Shown: positions 23,401 through 42,560 of the stretch, one piece after another
How the letters are laid out: the number at the start of each line of letters is the position of its first letter
Numbering within the stretch: position 1 is the first letter of the stretch
Assembly: GCF_000003815.2 (NCBI RefSeq)
Contig: NC_049983.1
Coordinates: forward strand, 13,956,240 to 14,020,239
Length of the DNA: 64,000 bases
Source of the DNA: Branchiostoma floridae
Taxonomy: Eukaryota > Chordata > Leptocardii > Amphioxiformes > Branchiostomatidae
Direction of reading: 5' to 3'
The notes under the pieces: model-generated
Told to the model about the DNA's origin: nothing
Seen by the model: the letters and a program-made list of their open reading frames with translations, nothing else
Databases searched by the model: none
Translations under genes and position numbers: made by a program

Positions 23401-26400
23401 ATTTAGAATACTCGGTCAAAACCAGCCCTAGTGGGACAGGAATGGGCAAAGAAAAATGCTATGCCTTTTTTTGTTGAAGGCTATGCCGACCGAGTATTGT
23501 TGTTTTGGGAAGGGTAGGCGCTACATAGCATTACTTCCTTCCTGGACAGAATGCGCATGTAAAGCAATGTTCGCAGAAGAGACGGGACTCCGCACTAGCG
23601 GACTTTGTAGTAGGGTCTTATATTTGACACGTGGTACAAGCTCCCTCTCCGCGAGTGACCGAGCTACTTTCTTCTTAATTTGGTTTTTCTCCTGAGTATG
23701 TATGCACATGCCATGCATGCAACAAACGCGGTAGAAAACCTGTCACATATATACGTACCCAGCTTTACACCTGCATCGACTGCATGTCAAAAACCAGGCA
23801 CTCCTGCCCACTAACAAGGTAATATTATGGAGCGCCTCCCGCTTCTGCTTTGACTGAAATTATATCGCCCTTACCGCAACTATATACGCCCCCTCCTCAA
23901 ACGACTACTCAGTGGATGTAGCCTTTCACAAAGAATGCATAGCATTTTTCTGTCGCCTGTTCTGAGAGGATTTTAAGGCCCCAAAAGCTAAACCTAAGTC
24001 AGTCGGTATCCTCAGCCTAATAGCGGCGGCGGCCATGTTTTTGCAACTCGCGCCGTTTTTGACCGAGGTTTTGAAATAGAACCCGAGATCAAACAGGGGG
24101 CGGGCCTTTTGGTGTTCGGCTGGAAGGGTCCATTAAGCAACGCGCGGTCCGGACAGTGCTTGGATGGGGGACCAACCAAGGACGTCCGGATTGCTGTAGC
24201 CTCAAGAAGCTTTCCACGAAATCGTCTTCCGGGAGGGACGTAAAACGGGGGTCCCGTGCTCGAGGAGGTGCCTCGACCACATTATTCAGCCTCATTACTC
24301 AGCACATTGGGTACCTGCCTATGACACTGGCTGCAAATACACCCGATATTATTATTATTAACTTAAGTGAGTCCAATTTTTGTGTTGGAAATTACAGTTC
24401 AACTATTTCAAGGTAGACATTTTAAGTTAATACTGCATAAATCTGCAGAAATATTGATAGTTCAGGTAGTGTATAGCTCTGGCTTTAAATTTTTTCAGTT
24501 CCACTCATTGTTTGGAAGCCCATGTTGTTGAATGTCCACATTAATATTCTAAGTTTCCAGTCATGAAGCTAAGATTTTGGGGACAATTTTTTTTCATTTC
24601 AACCAGCAAGTTTCTGTCCCGGGACGGAGAGACAGGTTCTGGAGACATCATATGGAAAGAGGGGTCATGTGTACAGTGTACAGTACTTACAAAAATAATT
24701 AAGTTCAACAATACTACTGTCTAGCTTCTTAGCTAGTGTAAGGATCTCGTTAGGAAACAAAGTCCTTGGACATGACATTACCTTGTTCCTGATAGGAAAT
24801 TATTGCAGAGTTTTCCACTTTGCAATTGAGGTCATTGTTAAGTCATCACACAGAAATCGTATGCTTCCTCTTCTTTTTCATCACTGTGGTTGTTGCAAAG
24901 ATACTCAGCAGGTTATTGCCCAGGGTGAAACTTTCTTCCTAGGCAAACTCACTTCCACAGCAAACTTGCTGTCCTGGTATTAGATAAACCTTGAAAGTAA
25001 AAGCCAAGTCTGCTCAAAGTCAGCAAAGGAGGCTAGTTATCACTGTGTTATACAGTGTGAACTCTAGTGACTTATGTTGACATTGTTGTTCTCAGGGTCA
25101 TGGGCTGACCGCTCACCTCTGCACGACGCTGCGTGTTACGGCCGTGTCCTGGCGCTGAAGACCCTGCTGGACCAGGGAGCGTGTGCTAACCTCAGCACCA
25201 TTGACTCGGTCACTCCGCTACACGAGGCATGTTTGGGCGGACATGCAGTCTGTGCCAAAATGCTCATCTCTGCAGGAGCTCAGGTAAGGATGGACGGGTT
25301 GAAATTTTTGTCCCAACCAAATTTCTGTCCTGTCTACCTGTGCTTAATGTTTATGTACTAGGGGTGGGTACTAGTACCGGTACAGAAAATTCAGGTCCAA
25401 AGCAAAGGATCAGGTCCAGGTCCGGACCTGAACCTGGACCTAATTCAGTATGACTCATACCAATGGTCCATTTCACTACAAAGAAATCTGTTTGGTGGAG
25501 TATTAGACTTACAATGGCATTTTAAAATCATACAATGCTAACTGCACCTGTATGATTGGCTGTAAAACTTGGTAGAAATGACTATAAACTCTACTCTATT
25601 TCACTCTTGTTATTTTCTTCCACCTGCAAGCGCCAAAATGTGTGAATGTCTGATAAAATAATCTGTTAATTTTCTTATCGGTCCAACATCCGGTCCAATA
25701 AGTAAAACCGGTTTTGTACCGGTACGCTGTACAGATACCCAGCCCTGTTATATACAGTTTCATGCTTTGTTGCCACTTGTATGAATATACATTCTTGGAA
25801 ACTTGGAATGTCAAAATATGTACAATTGTATTCTGCTGTAGGTAAATGCCAGAAACATAGACGGCAGTACGCCGCTGTGTGATGCGTGCTCACGTGGAAG
25901 TGTTTCCTGTATCAACCTGCTGCTGTCTCACGGTGCTGAAGTCAACCCGAGTCTCATCACTGCATCACCACTACATGAGGCTGTGCTCAGAGGTATTAAG
26001 CCTCTGCAATTCAGAGAGAGAAAAGAGAAGAAGAAATAATACTTACAATTTAGAGAGAGAAATAGAGAGGAAATATTAAATACTTGTAGAAGTCTAAATG
26101 CAGAGTACATATCTATTGAGTACAATCATGTACATGTACATTTTGTACTTGGAATTGCATCATAAAATAGACAAGTCTTTGGTCTTCTGTGCCATATGAA
26201 GGGTTTAAACAAGACAGACTTGTAAGTTAACGTTATTTGATTTTGACCACATGTACTTTGTTAGAGAGATTTCAGTGCTGCACAAGCACTTAAGATGTGG
26301 AGTTGATTGTAAAAACAAACTTGGCAACACAATTACCTCTACATGTCCAAGGGAAGGTTCGTCTGTACATGTGTTTCAATTTTGCTGGATATTTTCTTGT

Positions 26401-27740
26401 ACAGGACACCAGGAATGTGTAGACATCCTCATAGAGAATGGCGCCAGGATAGAGCACACCGACTGTCACCATGGTACACCTCTACATGTAGCATGTGTCA
26501 GGGGTCACGTGGATTGTGCCAAGTCTCTTCTTCTAGCAGGTACGTTTTGGATCAAAATAACCAATTAAATCATGCTTATAGCGGCTTGCCCAACTCTGGC
26601 TGCACCACTGTTCAGAACAGCCTTTTTTAGCCACAAACACTGTTTGCCTCGATAAAAGCCATACTGGTTTGATTATATGTACATGTATGACATTGTCTGG
26701 CTCTGAGCACCCCAAGACAAAACAATTTGATGAATGCATGGACATCATCACACATGTAATTAAATCAGTATGGATGGCTTAACTGCAGAAACATATGTAA
26801 ATGAACATAAAGGGTAAATTTACTGTGCAAAGATTTCTGGGTATAATGTACCTGCTTGCATCTATATACCTGCAAGACAATTGTTGAATGTCTCTTTATC
26901 AAATATCAATTGTAACTTATTGTTTATCTTTGTTAACTGCCAAGTAGCAGATAATCACACGCATGGATCTTTCTCCTACTAGGTGCTAACCCCAATGCCA
27001 CAAAGAACCATGAAACTCCACTGCACTATGCAGCACAGAATAACTACACTGCTGTGATCCAAGTCCTAGTGGAACATGGTGCCAATATCACAGCACTGAA
27101 TCAGAATGGCAAGAGAGCTCTTCACCTTACTGCAGAGGACAGTGAAGCCAGACAACTTCTGTTTTATGTTGAAGGTAAGACTGTGCAACAGTGCCACCTA
27201 GTGAGCCTGTGTCAAAGTGCAGTTGCCATGGGCTACATAATGATTGTGCAATGTTACCCTTGTAATCTGTATATGCTATCCTATTTCTGTCAGAGAAAAA
27301 GATTTTTGATGGCAATGGGCGGAGGCATAAGCAGTCGCAAGGGACGTCCAGAGAAAAATTTGAAATTTTGACCATCTGAACTTCATTTCCTGCATTTGAG
27401 GGGCACATTTTGCTTGTATTTACTACGAGGGCCCATAAGGCCACTTTTTTTCCGATGGATAGCTAAAAAAAATTTAGATGGCCCTCCAAAAATTTTGGCC
27501 CTCCCCCAGGCCAAAAAATTTTTCAATGGCCCTTCCCCAGTGCACCAGCCCTCCCCGGTAAATGTCATCAAGTCCCTAACCTACATGACATGTATGTTCT
27601 CTGTCTGCCTAGGCCATGTAGAGAGCCTGAAGCAGCTGTGCAGACTGACCATCAGGCAGAGTGTTGGAGCAGGCAGGCTCGAGTATCTCAGCTCACTCAA
27701 GCTACCGGACCTCATGCTAAACTTTCTGTGTCACAGATAG
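20426..27740 (+). CDS. Ankyrin repeat and SOCS box protein (ASB5/9/11/13 group)
   Basis: Six exons join in frame: 20426-20567, 25096-25283, 25842-25992, 26405-26539, 26983-27174, 27613-27740 (TAG). All have GT/AG junctions and the product is 311 aa. After a 47-residue N-terminus come about six ankyrin repeats (SPLHDAACYGRVLALKTLL; TPLHEACLGGHAVCAKMLI; STPLCDACSRGSVSCINLL; SPLHEAVLRGHQECVDILI; TPLHVACVRGHVDCAKSLL; TPLHYAAQNNYTAVIQVLV). A C-terminal SOCS box follows (SLKQLCRLTIRQSVG... LKLPDLMLNFL). ASB proteins are substrate receptors of Cullin5-RING ubiquitin ligases. The SOCS box binds elongin B/C and the ankyrin repeats choose the substrate. ARNIDGSTPLCDAC is ASB13-like, while the first repeats are closer to ASB5/11, so this may represent the pre-duplication chordate gene. 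The length matches vertebrate relatives (about 280-330 aa). Confidence 0.93.
21137..21998. mobile_element. Foldback element with about 250-bp arms
   Basis: The arms 21137-21395 and 21740-21998 are long inverted repeats. Both start with CTAAAnACCGCAAAC and several copies of a 10-bp unit (GCGCAAACCA). Both contain CATGGGACAATGGCC, AACACGGCAAATTATAAG and GCCGCCATCTTGGATC. A second, inner palindrome sits between the arms (21556-21652, TTTTTGACATTTTTTAGC and complement). Weak similarity extends outwards to about 21110 and 22020. No transposase and no clear target-site duplication. Confidence 0.7.
23302..24361 (+). mobile_element. 5S-rRNA-derived SINE, split by an insertion
   Basis: The left part (23302-23350) resembles the 5' half of 5S rRNA (GCTACGGCC near the start, CCCGATC, then GATCTCGGAAG). 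The right part (24133-24361) resumes with TTAAGC and the 5S-like box GTGCTTGGATGGGGGACC. It continues with TTGCTGTAGCC, a unique body and an (ATT)n tail at 24347-24361. This is a SINE3-type layout with a 5S-derived head. It sits in sense in ASB intron 1. It is not a 5S gene, because the sequence is diverged and continues past the 5S end. Confidence 0.7.
23351..24132. mobile_element. TIR element inserted inside the SINE
   Basis: Termini TGGACCCTTCCAGCCGAAC (23351) and its exact reverse complement ending at 24132. Further in, TTCTATTT...CTCGGTCAAAA recurs on both sides, giving a longer imperfect TIR. The SINE reads continuously (GAAG then TTAAGC) when the element is removed, with no target-site duplication visible. 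It is non-autonomous and contains GCGGCGGCCATG near 24024. Confidence 0.7.
24480..24655. repeat. Dispersed repeat shared with 56518-56706
   Basis: Shares the phrase CATTGTTTGGAAGCCCATG and a CTGGAGACA end with the copy in TSR1 intron 18. A diverged short element; limits approximate. Confidence 0.45.
25359..25747. mobile_element. TIR element in ASB intron 2
   Basis: The left end TAGGGGTGGGTACTAGTACC and right end (complement CAGGGCTGGGTATCTGTAC) are imperfect inverts with an internal GTACCGGTAC palindrome on both sides. Non-coding; no target-site duplication resolved. Confidence 0.5.
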
Positions 27741-28993
27741 CCAGTATAGTACACTGAAATACCCATTAAGAATACATTTGTATATACTAGTACCTGTAAC
27801 AAGTCATGTACAAGATAGAATCGGATGTTTTTCCACCTTGGGCCACAGCAAGTAAATTTTATGAATGACATCCTCAGTAGACCCCAAGTTGAATGTGGGC
27901 AGGTGAAAAAAAGTTGACAAAAGAAGCAAGATGTTTTCAAATTTAGACACCATATAGATAGACTTGACTTGAAGCAATGGGACATGGTATCACAATCAAC
28001 AAGAAATTGCTGTATTCAATAATACAGTGACACTGAGTGATGTCAGCAGTAAACTTATTCTTGTTTTTCTTTTTTTCGAAATCATGCAAAAATCAATACA
28101 TGTGTATCCATAAAATTACTTGCTGTGGCTCTAGGTAATATGACACACACCCATGTTGAGGTGATGATGCAAAATATATTACATGTAGTTGCAATTCTGA
28201 GGGTATATTGGATAACTCACTCTGTAGTAGAAGTTAAAATCAATGTACCTTTCAGCAAAATTGATGAAAAAGCCACTGTTGGAAGTGCTTGTAATTAAGC
28301 CAGAAATGCTGTCTAAAAATGAAGAGCATTTCGATGCAGTGCTGATGGTCTTATCATGTTGTTTTGTTTTATATGTCAATACCTCAGTTTTCAGAGCCGT
28401 CTAGGAAGTATACATGTATGTAACAGTTATGTGTGTGTGATGTATCTTGATAGCCAGTGCAAAAAGTTACAAAATGTTCATTAAACCTAATTATTTGTGA
28501 CAAATATAGATTATTTGCAAATTTTCTTGAAATATTGCTGTAATATGTTGTGAAGAAGATCATATGCTTAAGATTTTAGGTGCTGAAACACAGCAACGAG
28601 CAAAGTTTTATACCTGTAACCTGGGTTTGTGTTGGGTCTTACACCATGGTTGAACTGGACCCAATTTGAATAACTGCCAAACATTATCTTGAATAGATAA
28701 GACATGTTGTAATTGATAAAAAAGTTTATGTCCAGGTAGGATACTTGCCACATTTCTTAGTGTAAACAGAAGCCACCCTAGCCCTTCTTTGTACATGTAG
28801 TGATGTACATATTGCAGCACACCATGTGGTGCTATGGCAGTGAGATTTAGAGCAGGAACATTTCTTTTTGTTTTGAAGTTTATACTTTTGCCAGTATGAA
28901 AAACAATAGATTTACAGAATGTACATGCAAGCCATATTAAGCTCATAATATTATTGATCACTCTATCATAAAGGAAAGTAAACAGTGTTGTGG
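27741..28993. other. ASB 3' flank, no gene
   Basis: Probably 3' UTR followed by intergenic DNA. A possible ATTAAA polyadenylation signal lies at 28480-28485. The 144-aa minus frame at 28608-29042 has no splice or domain support. Confidence 0.45.
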
Positions 28994-29177
28994 TAGTCTC
29001 CAAGCAGACCCAACGGTGCCTTAGAGATACATGTAGTATCAAAGCTGGCCAGGGACTTAGTACGGCACCCGTGCCCGTTTGACTCCCTTAGCCGGCTATC
29101 TCCCTTTGGCCGGCTATATTCCTTTGCCAGCTTTAATATATTATCTCTAAGGCACCGATGGGTCTGCTTGGAGACTA
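28994..29177. mobile_element. MITE with 9-bp target-site duplication
   Basis: TIRs of about 36 bp start TAGTCTCCAAGCAGACCC (28994) and end with the complement at 29177. GTGTTGTGG flanks both sides exactly (28985-28993, 29178-29186). A 9-bp duplication is typical of Mutator-like (MULE) transposition, which is the inference here. The interior has no frame. Confidence 0.78.
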
Positions 29178-29186
29178 GTGTTGTGG

Positions 29187-29975
29187 GGGATATTGTGGCT
29201 TAGGTCATTCTTTTCTATGCCTTACATACATTTTTATTACACAAACGTTGTTATGGAATTAAATATCATTGAATGGTAATTGGTTAACACATACGCATCT
29301 ATCAATAGTAAACGGTATCACGCTGCAATAATTTAAGCAACAAGACCTAAAACATATTCTGATATCATTCAATGTTTCCCGACGTTGAAGGTTGCCATAC
29401 GTACACGTATAAGTTCTGAACTGATAAACGTCACATGATTCATCACTTGAGTGAGTTCCCATCGCGTCATATCCTTATCGGAAGGCCCTTATCTGGAAAC
29501 ATGCCAAAAGTGCGATAAAGAATAATTTATTACTGATATAAACTGTAGTTTTGACGAAATTCTCATGAAGAATTTTGTCTTAAGCAATGTATATATAGTA
29601 AGAAAATGCTCCTGCGAATTTTTTATTCCAATAGCCCAATGAAGATTACAGACGTTTCACCAACATCAACTTATTGACATATCTTAATGTACACGTCTCA
29701 TACATGGCGTATCTATCTGTAACTAGGACCTGGGAAGGATGGGGAGAACAAAACCAAAGGTCCTACCCACAGGTCTTCCTGACAACACAATCGAGAAATA
29801 TTGAACATGGAAACATTTGAAACTTGCTGAGTCATTTTTACGTTTATTGCTAGTGCGCACGTGGTTACCTTGACCTAATATCTGATAATATTGGTATCCA
29901 ATGAGCACAAATTGATTTAACAACTTCAAAATCCGTTGTCATAGCCTGGGCCTGGCCTTATCAATGATGTCCCCA
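29187..29975. other. Intergenic, upstream of amylase gene 1
   Basis: No gene or repeat defined; proximal promoter elements other than the TATA box are not identifiable by eye. Confidence 0.45.
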
Positions 29976-29981
29976 GTCTTG

Positions 29982-29989
29982 TATAAATA
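29982..29989 (+). promoter_or_regulatory. TATA box of amylase gene 1
   Basis: TATAAATA lies about 30 bp upstream of a predicted start near 30012. A non-coding 5' exon follows and ends at 30059 (GAAAG, GTGAAC). It splices to the acceptor at 30418, ten bases before the ATG. Confidence 0.7.
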
Positions 29990-30427
29990 GACCCCCGCGT
30001 TTGTAAGCCGGCAGCAGTTGAAGACTAGCTGTTCACGTGGAAAAGCCTTGGTCAGAAAGGTGAACACAGTTTCTTTATTTCTATGAAAACATATGGTTCA
30101 ACAATATAATATAAAATTTGTACATGTACATATTCGTTTTCAAGCACAAAAAATACTTTTCATTAGGCGAAGGCTGCGAATATGCTGACAATTTACACCA
30201 CTTGCCGATCTCCTGGTAGACTGATCGTGGAAAAATTTTCGGCAAGTTTTGTCCTCACAACTTTTTATTTGCAATAAGCTATTAGGAACATATTCTCAGA
30301 CCAAGTCATCAAACATTTTGGGGTTTGACTCACTGTATATATTGGGAGGCTTTATTGGAGACAGCAGATACTACCTTAAGAACTATGATCGCACTGATTA
30401 TGTTGCTGATTTCCCCAGATTATTACT

Positions 30428-34839
<4,412 letters not shown>

Positions 34840-34877
34840 ATCTAGAATGGAGATCATGTTTAAATACACTCTGGGGT

Positions 34878-34883
34878 AATAAA
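34878..34883 (+). terminator. Polyadenylation signal of amylase gene 1
   Basis: AATAAA 38 bp after the stop codon. Confidence 0.6.
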
Positions 34884-36105
34884 TCCATTCTTATTGCAAA
34901 GAAAAAAATAAAAGAAATTGGTATGATTAACTAGTTGCAGAATGTTTTTATTTCCCTGTTTCACCTTCCTTGATCGCATCGATAGCCTTACTGTTGTCAA
35001 ATGTTTTTTTCACTTACTAACTCACTCACTCGCTCAGTCACTCACTACCAATGTCTCCTGTACGGAATGGCACGTTTCAGACACGTGCACATTATCGTCT
35101 GACCTTCTTAGAACAGTCACATGCTTCAGCACCTGCAGGATTTCTCACCACGTCATAAAAACATCGGAAGACTCTGTCGAATATTCATATTTACCCACAA
35201 ATTTTACAGAGATAAAATGACATTTATGTAACACTAATGTTTACAAGTTAACCCATTACTTACCACAGTAATCGATTTATGGTAAATTGTATTAATCGAC
35301 GAAAAGCATATTTTCGCGATACACAAAGGTCGGTTTTCTGTCCAAGACACCTTCGCCCTTTTGTTCCTAGGCGATATCTTTGTTTTACAACAAATTTCCC
35401 AACTTACATTTTCACTTCTTTTTAAAGAAAGCCCAGTCTCTTGAATAATATTTTCATTGCTTTAACGTTGCTTTCTATATGCATGTTATGTCATGACGTT
35501 AGCACAAAGTACACAGCGAAATGACCTGAAGGACGAAATGATCTGCAGGACGTTAGGTGCGCACGCGTAGCCTCATTCATTGACTCCTTGAGTGCGGCAA
35601 AGCTTCCTTTCACAGCATAGAGTACCTTAGCCCATATGCATGTTGAATATCGCGGCGCTCCCCAAAAATAAACGCCGCCACCCCAGAGTCTACGAGGGAG
35701 GCTAGCGCACGCACATGTGTCACAGATGCACATGTTGTCGTTTTTTTCGTTAATTCAAATGTAGGGCCAATTGGTTGTCGGATCATTAGTGGCGATCCCA
35801 TGGCCAAATAGAGTAAGGGATAGATGAGAGCTAAATAGACAATAGTAGAAATAGTGATGATGCACTCAAGTTTACAAGTCTTATGTTGACTCGACCTTGT
35901 TCGTCGTTTACTTGACTTGTGGCACTCCAGTTAACTTAAAAGGACATGTGACCATAAGTTGATGACATTGCTACAAATATAGACTGGAAGTTAACATACA
36001 ATTAACATATTCAAACAACGTCTACCAATCGGAACCGCCAGAACTTGAAGGACTACGTGCGTTGTCACCCCCATTTTGGTCGGCCTTATCTTTTGTTTCC
36101 TCCAA
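34884..36105. other. Intergenic between the amylase genes
   Basis: A short CTCACT-rich run at about 35015-35045 and otherwise unique AT-rich sequence. No gene is supported. Confidence 0.5.
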
Positions 36106-36111
36106 AATTGG

Positions 36112-36119
36112 TATAAAAG
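36112..36119 (+). promoter_or_regulatory. TATA box of amylase gene 2
   Basis: TATAAAAG about 30 bp upstream of a predicted start near 36142. The 5' UTR exon ends at 36185 (GCCAG, GTGAGC) and joins the acceptor at 36538, again about ten bases before the ATG. Promoter layout mirrors copy 1. Confidence 0.7.
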
Positions 36120-36547
36120 AACGTCTCGCTCGTATGAGCCTCTCTGACTGACCGCAGTTCATTTGGCCGAGACTTTGGTAGCCAGGTGAGCGAATGTTTA
36201 TATATATGGTAGAAACCTGACCCTGATGTACAACGCTTTTGTCGCGTTATGGCGAGAAAATATTCTATGACCTTTTCGTAACAGAATAAAGGTGTCTTTT
36301 TGGGTAGTATAACACTTAAAAGAACATTTGAATTCATTGACAACGTTTACTTGATTTTAGAGTCTTTGTTTTCTATCTTGATCGAAAGTTCCTAACCAGC
36401 TGTTAAACATTGTCTTCACAATTTTACTGACGATCACGTATTTCGTTTTACATAGAACATTTGTCTCTTCACTTTTGAAGAGAACCCTTTTGGGTTTCGA
36501 CGTTATAGTATTACCAATGATACCGCAACTTTACACAGAACATCAAC

Positions 36548-41122
<4,575 letters not shown>

Positions 41123-41196
41123 AATTACATGGTCCCGAATAACAATGCATTTGCATCACAAATGATTGCAACGCATGAGTCTCAGTCTTGAAGTAA

Positions 41197-41202
41197 AATA
41201 AA
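41197..41202 (+). terminator. Polyadenylation signal of amylase gene 2
   Basis: AATAAA about 75 bp after the stop codon. Confidence 0.6.
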
Positions 41203-41663
41203 TCATGGACATGAAATCGTCATAGCATGTCTCTCTGTGTGTGCGTGTTTGCTTGAAGCTTTACAATGTCATTTACACTACTTGATTGATAACTAATGAA
41301 TTAATTGATAATCAATAAATAACTATGAACATATATATAATTGATAAATACTCAATCTATTCAATAGATTAATACTATTAATCAATTTGGAAGAGTGTCC
41401 CTATCACTGGAGACTGCAATCTATAAATGAAGACGAGGCTCAAGTTAACAGATATGGCTGTTCGAAGTGAAAAGTGTATTCTAACATGTAGGCTAATCTT
41501 GAAGCTGTCAGCTGAAAACCGTTGTCAAATATCGAGGTTTGTAAGTGAGATATGAGAATTTAAAGTTTGACCCCATGGCCAAGTAACACTAAAGTTTATA
41601 TAGGGTAGTGACAAGTGTAGGGCAACTTTGGTATCATTCGAAAAGTCTCTTCGCACGTACTTT

Positions 41664-42066
41664 GTTGGCGAGGTATATTCAAAGTTGAAAACTCATATCT
41701 TGTGAAGAAAACAGTTTTGAAAACGGTTTTCAGATTACAAATTCTTACCAAACGATATTTTTGATGATACAATTTACAAAGTTTCACCTACTATAACACA
41801 CTTTAGCCACGACTAACCCTAACCCTAACCTTAACCCTAACCTAACCCTAACCCTAACCCCAACCCTAACCCCAACCCCAACCCCAACCCCAACCCCAAC
41901 CCCAACCCTAACCCTAACCCTAACCCCAACCCCAACCCTAACCCTAACCCTAACCTCAACCCTAACCCTAACCCTAACCTTTTTGCATGGTCAGTTTGGC
42001 GGCGCTTGAACCCTCATATCTCGAGAAGAAAACACAAGGCTTGAAAACGGTTTTCAGATTACAACT
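41664..42066. repeat. Telomere-like array flanked by direct repeats
   Basis: 41813-41980 is a degenerate (CCCTAA)n array with many CCCCAA variants. Flanking it in direct orientation are related segments (about 41664-41742 and 41996-42066) that share CTCATATCT and GAAAACGGTTTTCAGATTAC. The array is interstitial, because genes continue on both sides. Confidence 0.8.
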
Positions 42067-42345
42067 ACTAAACTACCCGAAAGACGTCGACCTTTTCAAT
42101 GATAGTAACATTGTGATGGAGGAAAGGTCCCTCTACTTTTTCTGTAGCCATAGGCGTGACGAAATCACCTTTTTTTTAACGGAATCTTCACACCAGCGTA
42201 TTGAGATGGACGAAACGACATACTTGCCAAATGTATGCATAAATACGAGTTTTATCCAGTAACTAATGCTTAAAAGTTAAAGTTAATTCTGCTGACATAA
42301 TTTTTGTAGATGCTAAATGAGTTGTCATATCAGGGCGTTTTCAGC

Positions 42346-42472
42346 TACTCTCCAAACAGAGGTTGGTGGAAAAAATCGTCACCTTTCCACCAACGTCGGT
42401 CGATAAAAAACGGATGAAAGGAAAAGGTCACGAAACTCACGATTTTTTCCACCAACCTCTGCTTGGAGAGTA
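42346..42472. mobile_element. MITE just upstream of TSR1
   Basis: TIRs of about 34 bp (TACTCTCCAAACAGAGGTTG to the complement ending at 42472) around a spacer of about 60 bp. TTTTCAGC occurs next to the left end (42338-42345) and six bases beyond the right end (42479-42486), possibly a displaced target-site duplication. The right end is only 88 bp before the TSR1 ATG. Confidence 0.65.
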
Positions 42473-42560
42473 TAAAACTTTTCAGCACCAAGAGCCGAGA
42501 GATCCTGCAGTAATCAATCAAACCGTTAGAGGGCGCTGTTTTAATATTGAGCAATCCATC

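Larger units (their letters stand above)
20568..25095 (+). other. ASB intron 1 (4.5 kb), rich in elements
   Basis: Intron between phase-1 exons. It contains the foldback element at 21137-21998, a SINE split by a TIR element at 23302-24361 and a dispersed repeat at about 24480-24655. The rest (22030-23290) is non-coding with no gene seen. Confidence 0.8.

Noticed and set aside
23302-24361. Functional 5S rRNA gene
   Set aside because: Only boxes of 5S similarity remain, the sequence is interrupted and it continues into a SINE body with an (ATT)n tail.
27396-27740. Separate 114-aa ORF at the ASB 3' end
   Set aside because: It is the last ASB exon read backwards into its intron; the splice acceptor at 27612 explains the SOCS box.
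28608-29042. 144-aa minus-strand ORF
   Set aside because: Overlaps the left TIR and target site of a MITE and has no coding bias.
41813-41980. True chromosome end (telomere)
   Set aside because: Genes continue on both sides and the array is short and degenerate; it is interstitial.
42363-42560. N-terminal extension of TSR1 from an upstream ATG
   Set aside because: The extension would translate a MITE. The ATG at 42561 gives the conserved short N-terminus seen in human TSR1.
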